Shown: one piece after another, positions 1 through 4,975 of the stretch
Layout of the letters: each line of letters begins with the position of its first letter
How positions within the stretch are numbered: the stretch's first letter is position 1
Source of the DNA: Nitrospirota bacterium
Lineage (GTDB): Bacteria > Nitrospirota > JACRHJ01
Assembly (NCBI GenBank): GCA_027328825.1
Contig: DAHWTK010000105.1
Location: 1 to 5,201 of the forward strand
Direction: 5' to 3'
DNA: 5,201 nt
Notes under the pieces: generated by a model
Database searches by the model: none
Seen by the model: only the letters and a program-made list of their open reading frames with translations
Told to the model about the DNA's origin: nothing
Program-made: the position numbers and the translations under genes

Positions 1-2
1 AC

Positions 3-248
3 AAATACGCGCTTCTTATCATAGTGATTTTATTTATATTTTTGCTCTCGTCGCTTGTGCATTTCAAGATAGAAAAGGTATACGCCGGGCGTTTCAGGAA
101 GATGCTGGAGGGATTTTTCGGGCATATTGAGAACTGTATCATCTTGATAAAAAAGAGTTTTTCCCGGCAGGCGCCAGAGGTGACATTAAAGGCTGAAGAG
201 TCGTGCAATCCTCAATACTGCGAAAAAATGGGGCGTCAAGACCCGTAA
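3..248 (+). CDS. 3' end of a membrane-anchored protein (partial)
   Basis: The reading frame is open from the first bases of the window to TAA at 246-248, so this is most likely the C-terminal part (81 codons visible) of a gene that starts upstream. The visible protein begins with a hydrophobic stretch, KYALLIIVILFIFLLSSLVHF, that fits one transmembrane helix. A basic, mostly soluble tail of about 60 residues follows (KIEKVYAGRFRKMLEGFFGHIENC, then KKSFSR), ending in a segment with two cysteines (CNPQYC). A GTG at 24 could start a shorter ORF, but it has no Shine-Dalgarno sequence and would cut into the helix, so I do not favour it. I do not recognise the family. The positive residues after the helix suggest a cytoplasmic tail, which is inference. 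It converges on the DUF1540 gene, 76 bp away, with no clear terminator between them. Confidence 0.55.
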   Translation, partial: KYALLIIVILFIFLLSSLVHFKIEKVYAGRFRKMLEGFFGHIENCIILIKKSFSRQAPEVTLKAEESCNPQYCEKMGRQDP

Positions 249-324
249 TTTCAATAATTCTTGCGCCCCCCGCACAGGTTAATCTGCCGCTTTCCAGTCC
301 CGCATAATTTCCAGATACAGAGCC

Positions 325-606
325 TCAGGATGCTGGAATAAAGGTCTTGCAGTCGGCGTGGTTTTCGTGGTGGCCGACCGTTATTCCCGGCGCGCTGCAC
401 ATCAGGGAATTGTTGAACTTGCAGTTTTTCACCTTGCATGCCCCGATACCCACGTTCTCCGGCGCACCGGCATTATGCCCGTGGTCGGTAAAGGTATCGC
501 ACGCCGGATGGTGTCCGCCGATGTTTATGGCAATGGCGTGGCATTCCTTGTTCCTGTTGAAGGCACACTCGTTGACAGAGCACGCAAGCACCTTTGAAAT
601 ACCCAT
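325..606 (-). CDS. double-DUF1540 cysteine-rich small protein
   Basis: This 93-residue protein consists of two copies of the DUF1540 unit. Copy one spans residues about 6-39, with Cys 9, 14, 22 and 36 (C-x4-C-x7-C-x13-C). Copy two spans about 54-89, with Cys 57, 62, 70 and 86 (C-x4-C-x7-C-x15-C). Each copy carries the family landmarks: a Cys followed by Phe-Asn, a Cys before an Ala/Ile segment, and a closing D/N-x-C-x-TF (ACDTF, DCKTF). A His/Gly/Asn-rich linker joins them. No signal peptide or membrane segment is visible, so it is probably cytoplasmic. Four Cys per unit plus many His suggest a small metal-binding or disulfide-stabilised fold, which is inference; DUF1540 has no settled function that I know of. 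The ATG start is supported by GGAGGG four bases upstream on the minus strand and by a good promoter (637-665). It is transcribed divergently from the secreted-protein gene. Confidence 0.9.
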   Translation of the reverse strand: MGISKVLACSVNECAFNRNKECHAIAINIGGHHPACDTFTDHGHNAGAPENVGIGACKVKNCKFNNSLMCSAPGITVGHHENHADCKTFIPAS

Positions 607-636
607 ATTACCCTCCGTTTTCAGGTTTACCCATAA

Positions 637-665
637 AGATTAGCCGCCCTTGCAATTGCTGTCAA
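637..665 (-). promoter_or_regulatory. sigma70-type promoter for the DUF1540 gene
   Basis: On the minus strand TTGACA (plus 660-665, a perfect -35 consensus) is followed after exactly 17 bases by TAATCT (plus 637-642). Transcription should start near 630, giving a leader of about 24 nt that contains the GGAGGG ribosome binding site at 611-616. The spacer contains the 8-bp palindrome GCAATTGC (652-659), a possible small operator. Assigned by pattern only. Confidence 0.6.
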
Positions 666-686
666 ATCGCCTTAATCTCCTTATAT

Positions 687-715
687 TTGCAAGCAGACCA
701 ATCCGGATGTATAAT
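687..715 (+). promoter_or_regulatory. sigma70-type promoter for the secreted-protein gene
   Basis: TTGCAA (687-692) and a perfect TATAAT (710-715) are separated by 17 bases. The predicted start near 722 leaves a leader of about 56 nt before the ATG at 778. An 8-bp inverted repeat (ATAATATT at 711-718, AATATTAT at 729-736) overlaps the -10 box and start site. It may be an operator, or it may only reflect local AT-richness. Confidence 0.6.
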
Positions 716-762
716 ATTATTAATGATAAATATTATTATCCGCTTTGGAGTTGGTTTTAAAC

Positions 763-770
763 AAAGGGGA
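763..770 (+). promoter_or_regulatory. ribosome binding site fixing the start at 778
   Basis: AAAGGGGA lies seven bases before the ATG at 778. This favours 778 over the in-frame upstream ATG at 745, which has no comparable site and would place a polar segment in front of the signal peptide. Confidence 0.7.
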
Positions 771-777
771 TGTGGTT

Positions 778-2310
778 ATGAAAATATTAATACTTATTTT
801 CTCTGCGATTCTGGCCCTGGTTCCGTCGGTATCGCTTGCGGCGGCCACCGCGAAACAGAAGGAAAAACCTTCCATATCCCAGCCGCTTGTGCGCGAAGGC
901 GATTACGCGATCAGGCTTGCGGAATCGCTTAAGCTCGGAAAGTTAAAGGAAATTCAGGCAGAATCTAAACTCGCTTCGGTGGGTATAGCGCCCCTTTCCG
1001 GCTGGATTTCTGATTTCCCGGTAACTCCGGACATAGTGGCGGAGGTCAAGAGCGCCGTCGATAACGCGATAGCTCATGGCAAAATATCGCTCAGCCAAAA
1101 AAAGGCAAACGAGGCCCTGGCCAGGCTGAACAAAAGCATAGGGCTTCCGGTCGCCGAGGCGCAGTCCACTCCGCCGAAAGGCTACGCATCGTGGGAGGAC
1201 TCAAGCCAGTATAGCAACGAGTCCGAAGGATACGCGCCCACGGTAATCAACAACTATTACTACGACGAAGGCCCGCCGGTCGTTACATATTATCCGCCTC
1301 CGTACGATTACTCCTACCTCTACGCATGGGATCCGTTCCCCTTCTGGTGCGGCGGCTTCTGGTTCCCGGGATATTATATCCTGACGGATTTCACTCGGGT
1401 GGTGGTAATAAATAATAACGGCACTGTCGTGGTTAACGGCGGCGCGGTGACCGTCAGCGGTGGCGGGACTGTCTTTGGTACCGGGGTTATCTCAAATCAC
1501 CTCGTAGACCCGAGGACTGGAAAAACGGTGGACTTAAACCCCGTTACGCGCACTCTGTCCCCGCATCTTGTAAAGAATATACCGGGGGCAAGGACTACCC
1601 TCGCAAGCAGGAACATTCAAACGATGAGGATGAACGCCCTTAAAAGTTTCTCCACGCGCGGCGCTTTTGCGGGCGCCGGGCGGACGGGCGCGCCGGTAAT
1701 CGGAGCTAATAGAACCGGAAATGCTTCCATCTTGATGAAAGATTTCGCAAAGACCGGCGTGACGAAGTTCAACTCAAGGAGCGCGCGGAGTATCTTCAGC
1801 GAGAGCGTGGCGAGGGCGAAAACAAGGACATCCTTTGGCGAAAGGAGCTTCAGGGGCGCCCCGGTCGGCAGCCGTTCGACCGGCTTCGGAAGCGTCAGGC
1901 ACATTAACCCCGCGCCATCTCTTTACGGTATACACAACGGCTCGAACGGTTTCAGGGGTGGCGCAAACAGCCGTTCCGCACGCTCGTTCAACCCGGCGCC
2001 ATCGCTTCAGGGAATACATAACGGCTCGAACGGCTTCAGGGGCGCTGGAGGCGGTTTCGGCGGCGGGCATAGTGTCAGGTCTTTTGGAGCGCCTTCCGAA
2101 GGTTCGAGGAGCTTCTCCAGTCCGGAGATAAGCCGTGGGTTTAGCGGCGGCGGGGCCAGGTCTTTCGGCGGTGGAGCAGCGGCCGGCGGCTTTTCCGGCG
2201 GCGCAAGGTCGTTTGGAGGAGGAGGCTTCGGCGGGGCCCGCTCCTTTGGAGGCGGTTTCGGCGGCGGGCATGTCGGAGGCTTTGGCGGAGGTTGCAAAGG
2301 GCGGTGCTGA
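778..2310 (+). CDS. secreted Gly/Ser/Phe-rich repeat protein of unknown function
   Basis: A 510-residue exported protein. Residues 1 to about 21 form a classic signal peptide (MKILILIFSAILALVPSVSLA, then AA). Residues about 35-125 form a soluble region with GWISDFPVTPDIVAEV and a Lys/Ala-rich amphipathic segment ending at GLPV. Residues 155-205 are strongly aromatic (NNYYYDEGPP, then YYPPPYDYSY, WDPFPFWCGGFWFPGYY), then a beta-prone Val/Gly/Asn stretch (VVVINNNGTVVVNGG). From about 290 the chain is Ser/Arg/Gly-rich and basic. It holds a 28-residue tandem duplication (NPAPSLxGIHNGSNGFRG at 377-394 and 405-422) and ARSFGGG repeats at 460, 476 and 487, ending GGGCKGRC. I recall similar proteins in Geobacter-like genomes but know no function. 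A cell-surface or matrix role is inference. It has its own promoter (687-715), and a 25-codon ORF follows 51 bp downstream. Confidence 0.85.
   Translation: MKILILIFSAILALVPSVSLAAATAKQKEKPSISQPLVREGDYAIRLAESLKLGKLKEIQAESKLASVGIAPLSGWISDFPVTPDIVAEVKSAVDNAIAHGKISLSQKKANEALARLNKSIGLPVAEAQSTPPKGYASWEDSSQYSNESEGYAPTVINNYYYDEGPPVVTYYPPPYDYSYLYAWDPFPFWCGGFWFPGYYILTDFTRVVVINNNGTVVVNGGAVTVSGGGTVFGTGVISNHLVDPRTGKTVDLNPVTRTLSPHLVKNIPGARTTLASRNIQTMRMNALKSFSTRGAFAGAGRTGAPVIGANRTGNASILMKDFAKTGVTKFNSRSARSIFSESVARAKTRTSFGERSFRGAPVGSRSTGFGSVRHINPAPSLYGIHNGSNGFRGGANSRSARSFNPAPSLQGIHNGSNGFRGAGGGFGGGHSVRSFGAPSEGSRSFSSPEISRGFSGGGARSFGGGAAAGGFSGGARSFGGGGFGGARSFGGGFGGGHVGGFGGGCKGRC
1906..2043 (+). repeat. 28-residue (84-bp) tandem duplication inside the secreted protein
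   Basis: Two units starting at 1906 and 1990 encode NPAPSLYGIHNGSNGFRG and NPAPSLQGIHNGSNGFRG, differing at one residue in 18. The start-to-start period is exactly 84 bp. Synonymous changes (for example AACCCCGCG against AACCCGGCG) show that the duplication is not very recent and that the amino-acid sequence has been kept. Confidence 0.8.
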
Positions 2311-2350
2311 AAAAGCTGAAGCCCGTCTCCTGGTGCAACATAAAAATAAA

Positions 2351-2355
2351 AGGAG
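2351..2355 (+). promoter_or_regulatory. ribosome binding site of the 25-codon ORF
   Basis: AGGAG, within AAAGGAG, lies six bases before the ATG at 2362. The strength and spacing of this site are the main argument that the short ORF is translated. Confidence 0.6.
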
Positions 2356-2361
2356 TAGGTT

Positions 2362-2439
2362 ATGGGAACGATGGTTTCTTTAATGTTGCTTTTTCCGCTT
2401 CTCATCGCGGTGGGAATTGCCGCTGAGGAATTTGCATAA
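2362..2439 (+). CDS. 25-residue hydrophobic small protein (candidate)
   Basis: ATG at 2362 to TAA at 2437-2439 encodes 25 residues, beginning MGTMVSLMLLFPLLIAVG and ending IAAEEFA. Residues 4-21 form an uninterrupted hydrophobic helix of transmembrane length with a short acidic tail (EEF), so a single-pass inner-membrane micropeptide is the simplest reading. Support comes from the AGGAG site six bases upstream and from its position 51 bp after the secreted-protein gene with no terminator between, which suggests cotranscription. I recognise no family. It could be a partner of the secreted protein, a regulatory peptide, or a chance ORF. No homology check was possible. Confidence 0.5.
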   Translation: MGTMVSLMLLFPLLIAVGIAAEEFA

Positions 2440-2444
2440 GAGCC

Positions 2445-2473
2445 TTGACTTTTCAAGTGTAACCTGCTAAATT
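2445..2473 (+). promoter_or_regulatory. probable serS promoter
   Basis: TTGACT (2445-2450) and TAAATT (2468-2473) are separated by 17 bases, five of six and four of six matches to consensus. Transcription would begin near 2480, giving a leader of about 100 nt before serS. The -35 box starts only six bases after the stop codon of the small ORF. Confidence 0.5.
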
Positions 2474-2479
2474 TCCTCC

Positions 2480-2582
2480 TTTAAAGGCCTGCCCCGGGAC
2501 GGTTTATTGCCGGGAGTTTTTGCCGGGGCGCATGGGCGGTTTTTGCCGCATACCTTTTATTCATTATTTTTCGCCGGTATAG
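2480..2582 (+). promoter_or_regulatory. GC-rich structured leader of serS
   Basis: Several short self-complementary elements lie between the promoter and serS. GCCCCGG (2491-2497) can pair with CCGGGGC (2523-2529). CCCGG (2493-2497) can pair instead with CCGGG (2510-2514), which is followed by AGTTTTT. GCGG (2536-2539) can pair with CCGC (2546-2549). The 10-mer GTTTTTGCCG occurs twice (2516-2525, 2539-2548). The alternatives are mutually exclusive, as in attenuators, but the stems are short. I see no T-box motif or Ser-rich leader peptide. Confidence 0.3.
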
Positions 2583-3848
2583 ATGCTTGATTTAAAGCTC
2601 ATCAGGGATAATCCGGAAAGGGTAAAAAATGCCCTCCGGAACCGGCATCAGAATATAGACATACAGCCGATTCTCGACCTCGACACAAGCAAGCGGGAAA
2701 AACTCGCCCTTGTCGAGGACTTGAAGAGGCAGAGGAACGAGGCATCCAAGGCCATCGGCCTTGTAAAACGCCAGGGCGGAGATGCGGACGCGGAGATGGC
2801 GTCCATGAAAAAGGTCTCCGACGAGATTGAGACCCGCGATGCCGAAATGCGGGAAATAGACGAGGCTTTGCGCAACCAACTCCTCTCTATTCCGAACGTC
2901 CCGCACGAATCCGTGCCGGTCGGCGCGGGCGAGCAGGACAACCCGGTTGTGCGCATGTGGGGGCAGCCAAGGGAATTCGATTTTTCGCCGCTCAACCATT
3001 GGGACATCGGCGAGAATCTCGGCATAATGGACTTCGACCGGGCGGCAAAGATCGCCGGAGCACGTTTCGCCGTTATGAAGGGTTCAGGAGCAAGGCTTGA
3101 GCGGGCGCTTATAAATTTCATGCTCGACCTCCAGACCTCAAAGGGCTATACCGAAATGCTGCCGCCGTTCATGGTGAACAGGGACTCCATGACAGGCACA
3201 GGGCAATTGCCCAAGTTTGAGGACGACCTCTTCCACGTGGACGACGGCTTCCTCCTCATACCGACGGCTGAGGTTCCGGTGACGAACTATCACCGTGGGG
3301 AAATATTAAAGGAAGAAGACCTGCCGGTTAAATATACCGCATATACACCCTGCTTCAGGCGTGAGGCGGGTTCGTACGGCAAGGACACGCGGGGGCTTAT
3401 AAGGCAGCACCAGTTCGACAAGGTGGAGCTTGTAAAGTTTGCCCGTCCGGATAACTCTTACGAAGAGCTGGAAGGGCTTTTAAACGACGCGGAAGAAGTG
3501 TTGAAAAAGCTTGAACTTCCATACCGCGTCGTGACGCTCTGCACGGGGGACATAGGCTTCTCTGCGGCGAAAACATACGATATAGAGGTCTGGCTTCCCG
3601 GCCAGGGGCTGTACAGGGAGATTTCCTCGTGTTCCAATTTCGAGGACTTTCAGGCGCGCCGGGCGGAGATACGATATAAACCCGTCGGCGGCAAGGGAAC
3701 TTCGTTTGTCCATACGCTTAACGGCTCCGGCCTTGCCGTCGGCAGGACGCTTGTCGCGGTATTGGAGAACTATCAGCAGGCGGACGGCACGGTAACCATT
3801 CCGGAAGCCCTGAGACAGTTTATGGGAGGGATGGAAAAAATAAAGTAG
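2583..3848 (+). CDS. serS: seryl-tRNA synthetase
   Basis: This class II synthetase (421 residues, normal for the bacterial family) activates serine with ATP and charges tRNA-Ser in the cytoplasm; in organisms that use selenocysteine it also charges tRNA-Sec. The N-terminus MLDLKLIRDNPE is canonical. Residues about 30-105 form the charged antiparallel coiled-coil arm that grips the long variable arm of tRNA-Ser. The catalytic domain has motif 1 around 172-196 ending in LPPF, the TAE serine-binding loop (228-230), motif 2 with FRRE (258-261) and the following GSYGKDTRGLIRQHQF, and motif 3 GSGLAVGRTLVAVLENYQ (381-398). All key residues look intact. The start is fixed by an in-frame TAG immediately before the ATG, yet no Shine-Dalgarno sequence precedes it, unlike the other genes here. 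The stop codon TAG shares its last base with the following tRNA-Ser gene. Confidence 0.98.
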   Translation: MLDLKLIRDNPERVKNALRNRHQNIDIQPILDLDTSKREKLALVEDLKRQRNEASKAIGLVKRQGGDADAEMASMKKVSDEIETRDAEMREIDEALRNQLLSIPNVPHESVPVGAGEQDNPVVRMWGQPREFDFSPLNHWDIGENLGIMDFDRAAKIAGARFAVMKGSGARLERALINFMLDLQTSKGYTEMLPPFMVNRDSMTGTGQLPKFEDDLFHVDDGFLLIPTAEVPVTNYHRGEILKEEDLPVKYTAYTPCFRREAGSYGKDTRGLIRQHQFDKVELVKFARPDNSYEELEGLLNDAEEVLKKLELPYRVVTLCTGDIGFSAAKTYDIEVWLPGQGLYREISSCSNFEDFQARRAEIRYKPVGGKGTSFVHTLNGSGLAVGRTLVAVLENYQQADGTVTIPEALRQFMGGMEKIK

Positions 3849-3933
3849 GAGGGATGGCCGAGTGGTTTAAGGCGGCGGTCTTGAAAACCGCAGGGTGAAA
3901 GCCCCGTGGGTTCGAATCCTACTCCCTCCGCCA
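3848..3933 (+). tRNA. tRNA-Ser(UGA), CCA encoded
   Basis: The acceptor stem GGAGGGA (3848-3854) pairs perfectly with TCCCTCC (3923-3929), followed by discriminator G and encoded CCA (3931-3933). The D arm is GCCGAG...AAGGC. The anticodon stem GCGGT/ACCGC (3875-3879/3887-3891) encloses loop CTTGAAA with anticodon TGA at 3882-3884. A long variable arm (GGG...CCC) typical of class II tRNA is present, as is a T loop TTCGAAT. It reads UCA, and UCG by wobble. The first base is the G of the serS stop codon, so there is no room for a separate promoter outside the serS coding region. Confidence 0.97.
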
Positions 3934-4104
3934 GAAAAGCCGTGAGTGAGATGACGTGAAATGAGAAAACGTGAGCGAAAGGACGTGAAAAAAAGCCGTC
4001 ATTCTGAGCGAAGCGAAGAATCTGTTTTTCATTTATTTCTCATTCACGTGTTCTCATAAACGTATTTATCAGCCATGTTAGTTCATTCACGTGTTTTGAT
4101 CTAT
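3934..4104 (+). repeat. repeat-built spacer between the two tRNA-Ser genes
   Basis: These 171 bp hold no credible gene. The left part repeats ACGTGA at 3954, 3969 and 3983. The right part carries its complement within a 13-bp direct repeat TCATTCACGTGTT (4040-4052 and 4083-4095). An imperfect inverted repeat joins 3954-3974 to about 4044-4063, with two perfectly matched blocks (ATGAGAA with TTCTCAT, ACGTGA with TCACGT). Between the arms, 3998-4023 holds a motif containing TCATTCTGAGCGAAGCGAAG, with its own small hairpin (ATTCT 4001-4005, AGAAT 4017-4021). I recall this motif as a dispersed intergenic repeat in many unrelated bacterial genomes; I could not check copy number here. Confidence 0.6.
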
Positions 4105-4196
4105 GGAGAGGTGGCCGAGAGGCCGAAGGCAACGGTTTGCTAAACCGTCGTGGGGTGCAAACTCCACCCAGGGTTCGAATCCCTGCCTCTCCGCCA
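4105..4196 (+). tRNA. tRNA-Ser(GCU), CCA encoded
   Basis: The acceptor stem GGAGAGG (4105-4111) pairs with CCTCTCC (4186-4192), then discriminator G and encoded CCA (4194-4196). The anticodon stem ACGGT/ACCGT (4132-4136/4144-4148) encloses loop TTGCTAA with anticodon GCT at 4139-4141. A long variable arm closed by GTGG/CCAC and T loop TTCGAAT mark a class II serine tRNA. It reads AGU and AGC. Together with tRNA-Ser(UGA) it puts two serine isoacceptors directly behind the enzyme that charges them. No separate promoter is evident, so cotranscription with serS is plausible. Confidence 0.97.
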
Positions 4197-4266
4197 TTTT
4201 TTGGGGCGGCTATAAAAGTAAACCGGGACGTGTGTCCATTATGTATGCAAACCAGGAGGTAGAAGA

Positions 4267-4758
4267 ATGTTGAAGAAAATGTCGGCAATTGCGGTTGCGG
4301 GTGCGCTTGCTTTAACCATATCCGCCTGCGGAAAACAGCAGCAGCAACAGGCTCAGCCCTCGGCCCCGCAGAGCAATCTCGCCCTTCCGCAGAAGGGACA
4401 GGAAGCCACGGTTACCGTTCCGCCGGACGTCAAGGGCAAGTGGAAGGCGATCACGGTAACCGTGGAGGACAAGACCGCGAACACGAAGAAAGACATGAAT
4501 CTAACCATCGGCACGGATACCCCGATCCCCGGGACGAGTCTTTCTATCAAGCCGCTCGCATTTATGCCGTCGTTCGTCATGCAGGGCATGAACATCACCT
4601 CCGCCTCCAACGACACGACTAATCCGGCGGCACAGGTCGTAATAAGCGAAAACGGCAAGCAGATATTCAAGGGCTGGTTGTTCCAGAAGTTCCCGACCAC
4701 CCACGCCTTCATGCACCCGAAATACGCCGTTACGCTCTCCGGCTGGGTCCAGAGCTAA
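4267..4758 (+). CDS. DUF2155-type lipoprotein
   Basis: A 163-residue exported lipoprotein. Residues 1-20 are a basic, hydrophobic signal ending in lipobox ISAC, with Cys21 as the lipidation site. Gly at +2 is no inner-membrane retention signal under the enterobacterial rule. A flexible Gln/Pro-rich linker follows (KQQQQQAQPSAPQ, about 23-35). The domain from about 48 begins VTVPPDVKGKWKAI, has a central SLSIKPLAFMPSF, and ends NPAAQVVISENGKQIFKGWLF then FPTTHAFMHPKYAVTLSGW. The IFKGWLF...HPKY pattern matches my recollection of DUF2155, and this whole architecture recalls Geobacter-like proteins. Its function is not known to me; a periplasmic or envelope role follows from the lipobox. The start is set by a near-perfect AGGAGGT (4254-4260) six bases upstream. 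A probable terminator (4795-4817) follows. Confidence 0.85.
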   Translation: MLKKMSAIAVAGALALTISACGKQQQQQAQPSAPQSNLALPQKGQEATVTVPPDVKGKWKAITVTVEDKTANTKKDMNLTIGTDTPIPGTSLSIKPLAFMPSFVMQGMNITSASNDTTNPAAQVVISENGKQIFKGWLFQKFPTTHAFMHPKYAVTLSGWVQS

Positions 4759-4794
4759 CCGAGGCCAGGTAGAGGGACCGTTCAGGGGGCAGGT

Positions 4795-4817
4795 GGGCGG
4801 AGGTTGGCCCGTTTTTT
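4795..4817 (+). terminator. probable rho-independent terminator after the lipoprotein gene
   Basis: GGGC (4795-4798) can pair with GCCC (4807-4810), and TTTTTT follows one base later (4812-4817). The stem is short but GC-only and the U tract is good. The position, 37 bp after the stop codon, fits. A longer alternative pairs GGCCA (4763-4767) with TGGCC (4805-4809). Confidence 0.45.
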
Positions 4818-4843
4818 AAAAATAACATGTTACGGTTTGTTTT

Positions 4844-4920
4844 GCGCCCATAGCTCAGCTGGATAGAGCGACGGTCTACGGAACCGTAGGTCAGAGGTTC
4901 GAACCCTCTTGGGCGCACCA
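4844..4920 (+). tRNA. tRNA-Arg(ACG), CCA encoded
   Basis: The acceptor stem GCGCCCA (4844-4850) pairs with TGGGCGC (4910-4916), then discriminator A and encoded CCA (4918-4920). The D arm is GCTCAGCTGGATAGAGC. The anticodon stem ACGGT/ACCGT encloses loop CTACGGA with anticodon ACG at 4878-4880. The T arm is AGAGG/CCTCT with loop TTCGAAC. In bacteria A34 of this tRNA is normally deaminated to inosine by TadA so that it reads CGU, CGC and CGA. A strong terminator follows at once. Confidence 0.97.
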
Positions 4921-4927
4921 GAAAAAT

Positions 4928-4956
4928 AAAGGGCTTAGACATTGTCTAAGCCCTTT
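4928..4956. terminator. strong hairpin terminator after tRNA-Arg, possibly bidirectional
   Basis: AAAGGGCTTAGAC (4928-4940) and GTCTAAGCCCTTT (4944-4956) form a perfect 13-bp stem with a three-base loop ATT. Downstream on the plus strand is a broken T tract (CACATTTT). On the minus strand the hairpin is followed by a better T tract, the complement of GAAAAATAAA. It separates tRNA-Arg from the DUF362 gene. Confidence 0.85.
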
Positions 4957-4975
4957 CACATTTTAAGGAGACAAC

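Noticed and set aside
347..643. Plus-strand ORFs of 98 and 79 codons
   Set aside because: They are antisense to the DUF1540 gene, whose Cys pattern, ribosome binding site and promoter are much stronger evidence.
1774..2271. Minus-strand ORF of 165 codons, and another at 2007-2456
   Set aside because: Both are shadows of the GC-rich, Gly-codon-rich 3' part of the secreted-protein gene. Their compositions (Ala/Arg-rich, Pro-rich) simply mirror its codons, and neither has a recognisable domain.
2135..2383. Plus-strand 82-codon ORF overlapping the end of the secreted-protein gene
   Set aside because: It is an alternative frame of the Gly-rich repeats and runs through the ribosome binding site and start of the better-supported 25-codon ORF.
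2444..2457. Terminator hairpin CTTGA-CTTT-TCAAG after the 25-codon ORF
   Set aside because: The five-base AT-rich stem has no following T tract, and the same bases form the -35 box of the probable serS promoter.
2440..2582. T-box riboswitch upstream of serS
   Set aside because: I find no T-box consensus, no specifier-loop arrangement and no clear antiterminator/terminator pair, and T-boxes are mainly a Gram-positive device.
3848..4196. tRNA-Ser genes as phage or island attachment sites
   Set aside because: The only shared 3' sequence is the conserved T arm. No partial tRNA duplicate or integrase gene is present in the window.
4191..4210. Terminator formed by CCGCC and GGCGG after tRNA-Ser(GCU)
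   Set aside because: The stem would consume the CCA end of the tRNA, the T run lies in the loop rather than after the stem, and no U tract follows.
4040..4288. Minus-strand ORF of 82 codons containing GGEAGIRTL
   Set aside because: It runs antisense through the whole tRNA-Ser(GCU) gene. This peptide string is a familiar false protein produced by reading serine tRNA genes backwards.
4804..4833. Promoter for tRNA-Arg (TTGGCC and TGTTAC)
   Set aside because: Both boxes match consensus poorly with an 18-base spacer, and the -35 would lie in the preceding terminator. It is too weak to list.
4730..4942. Minus-strand ORF of 70 codons containing PRGFEPLTYGS
   Set aside because: It is antisense to tRNA-Arg(ACG). 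The peptide is another well-known artefact of reverse-read tRNA genes.
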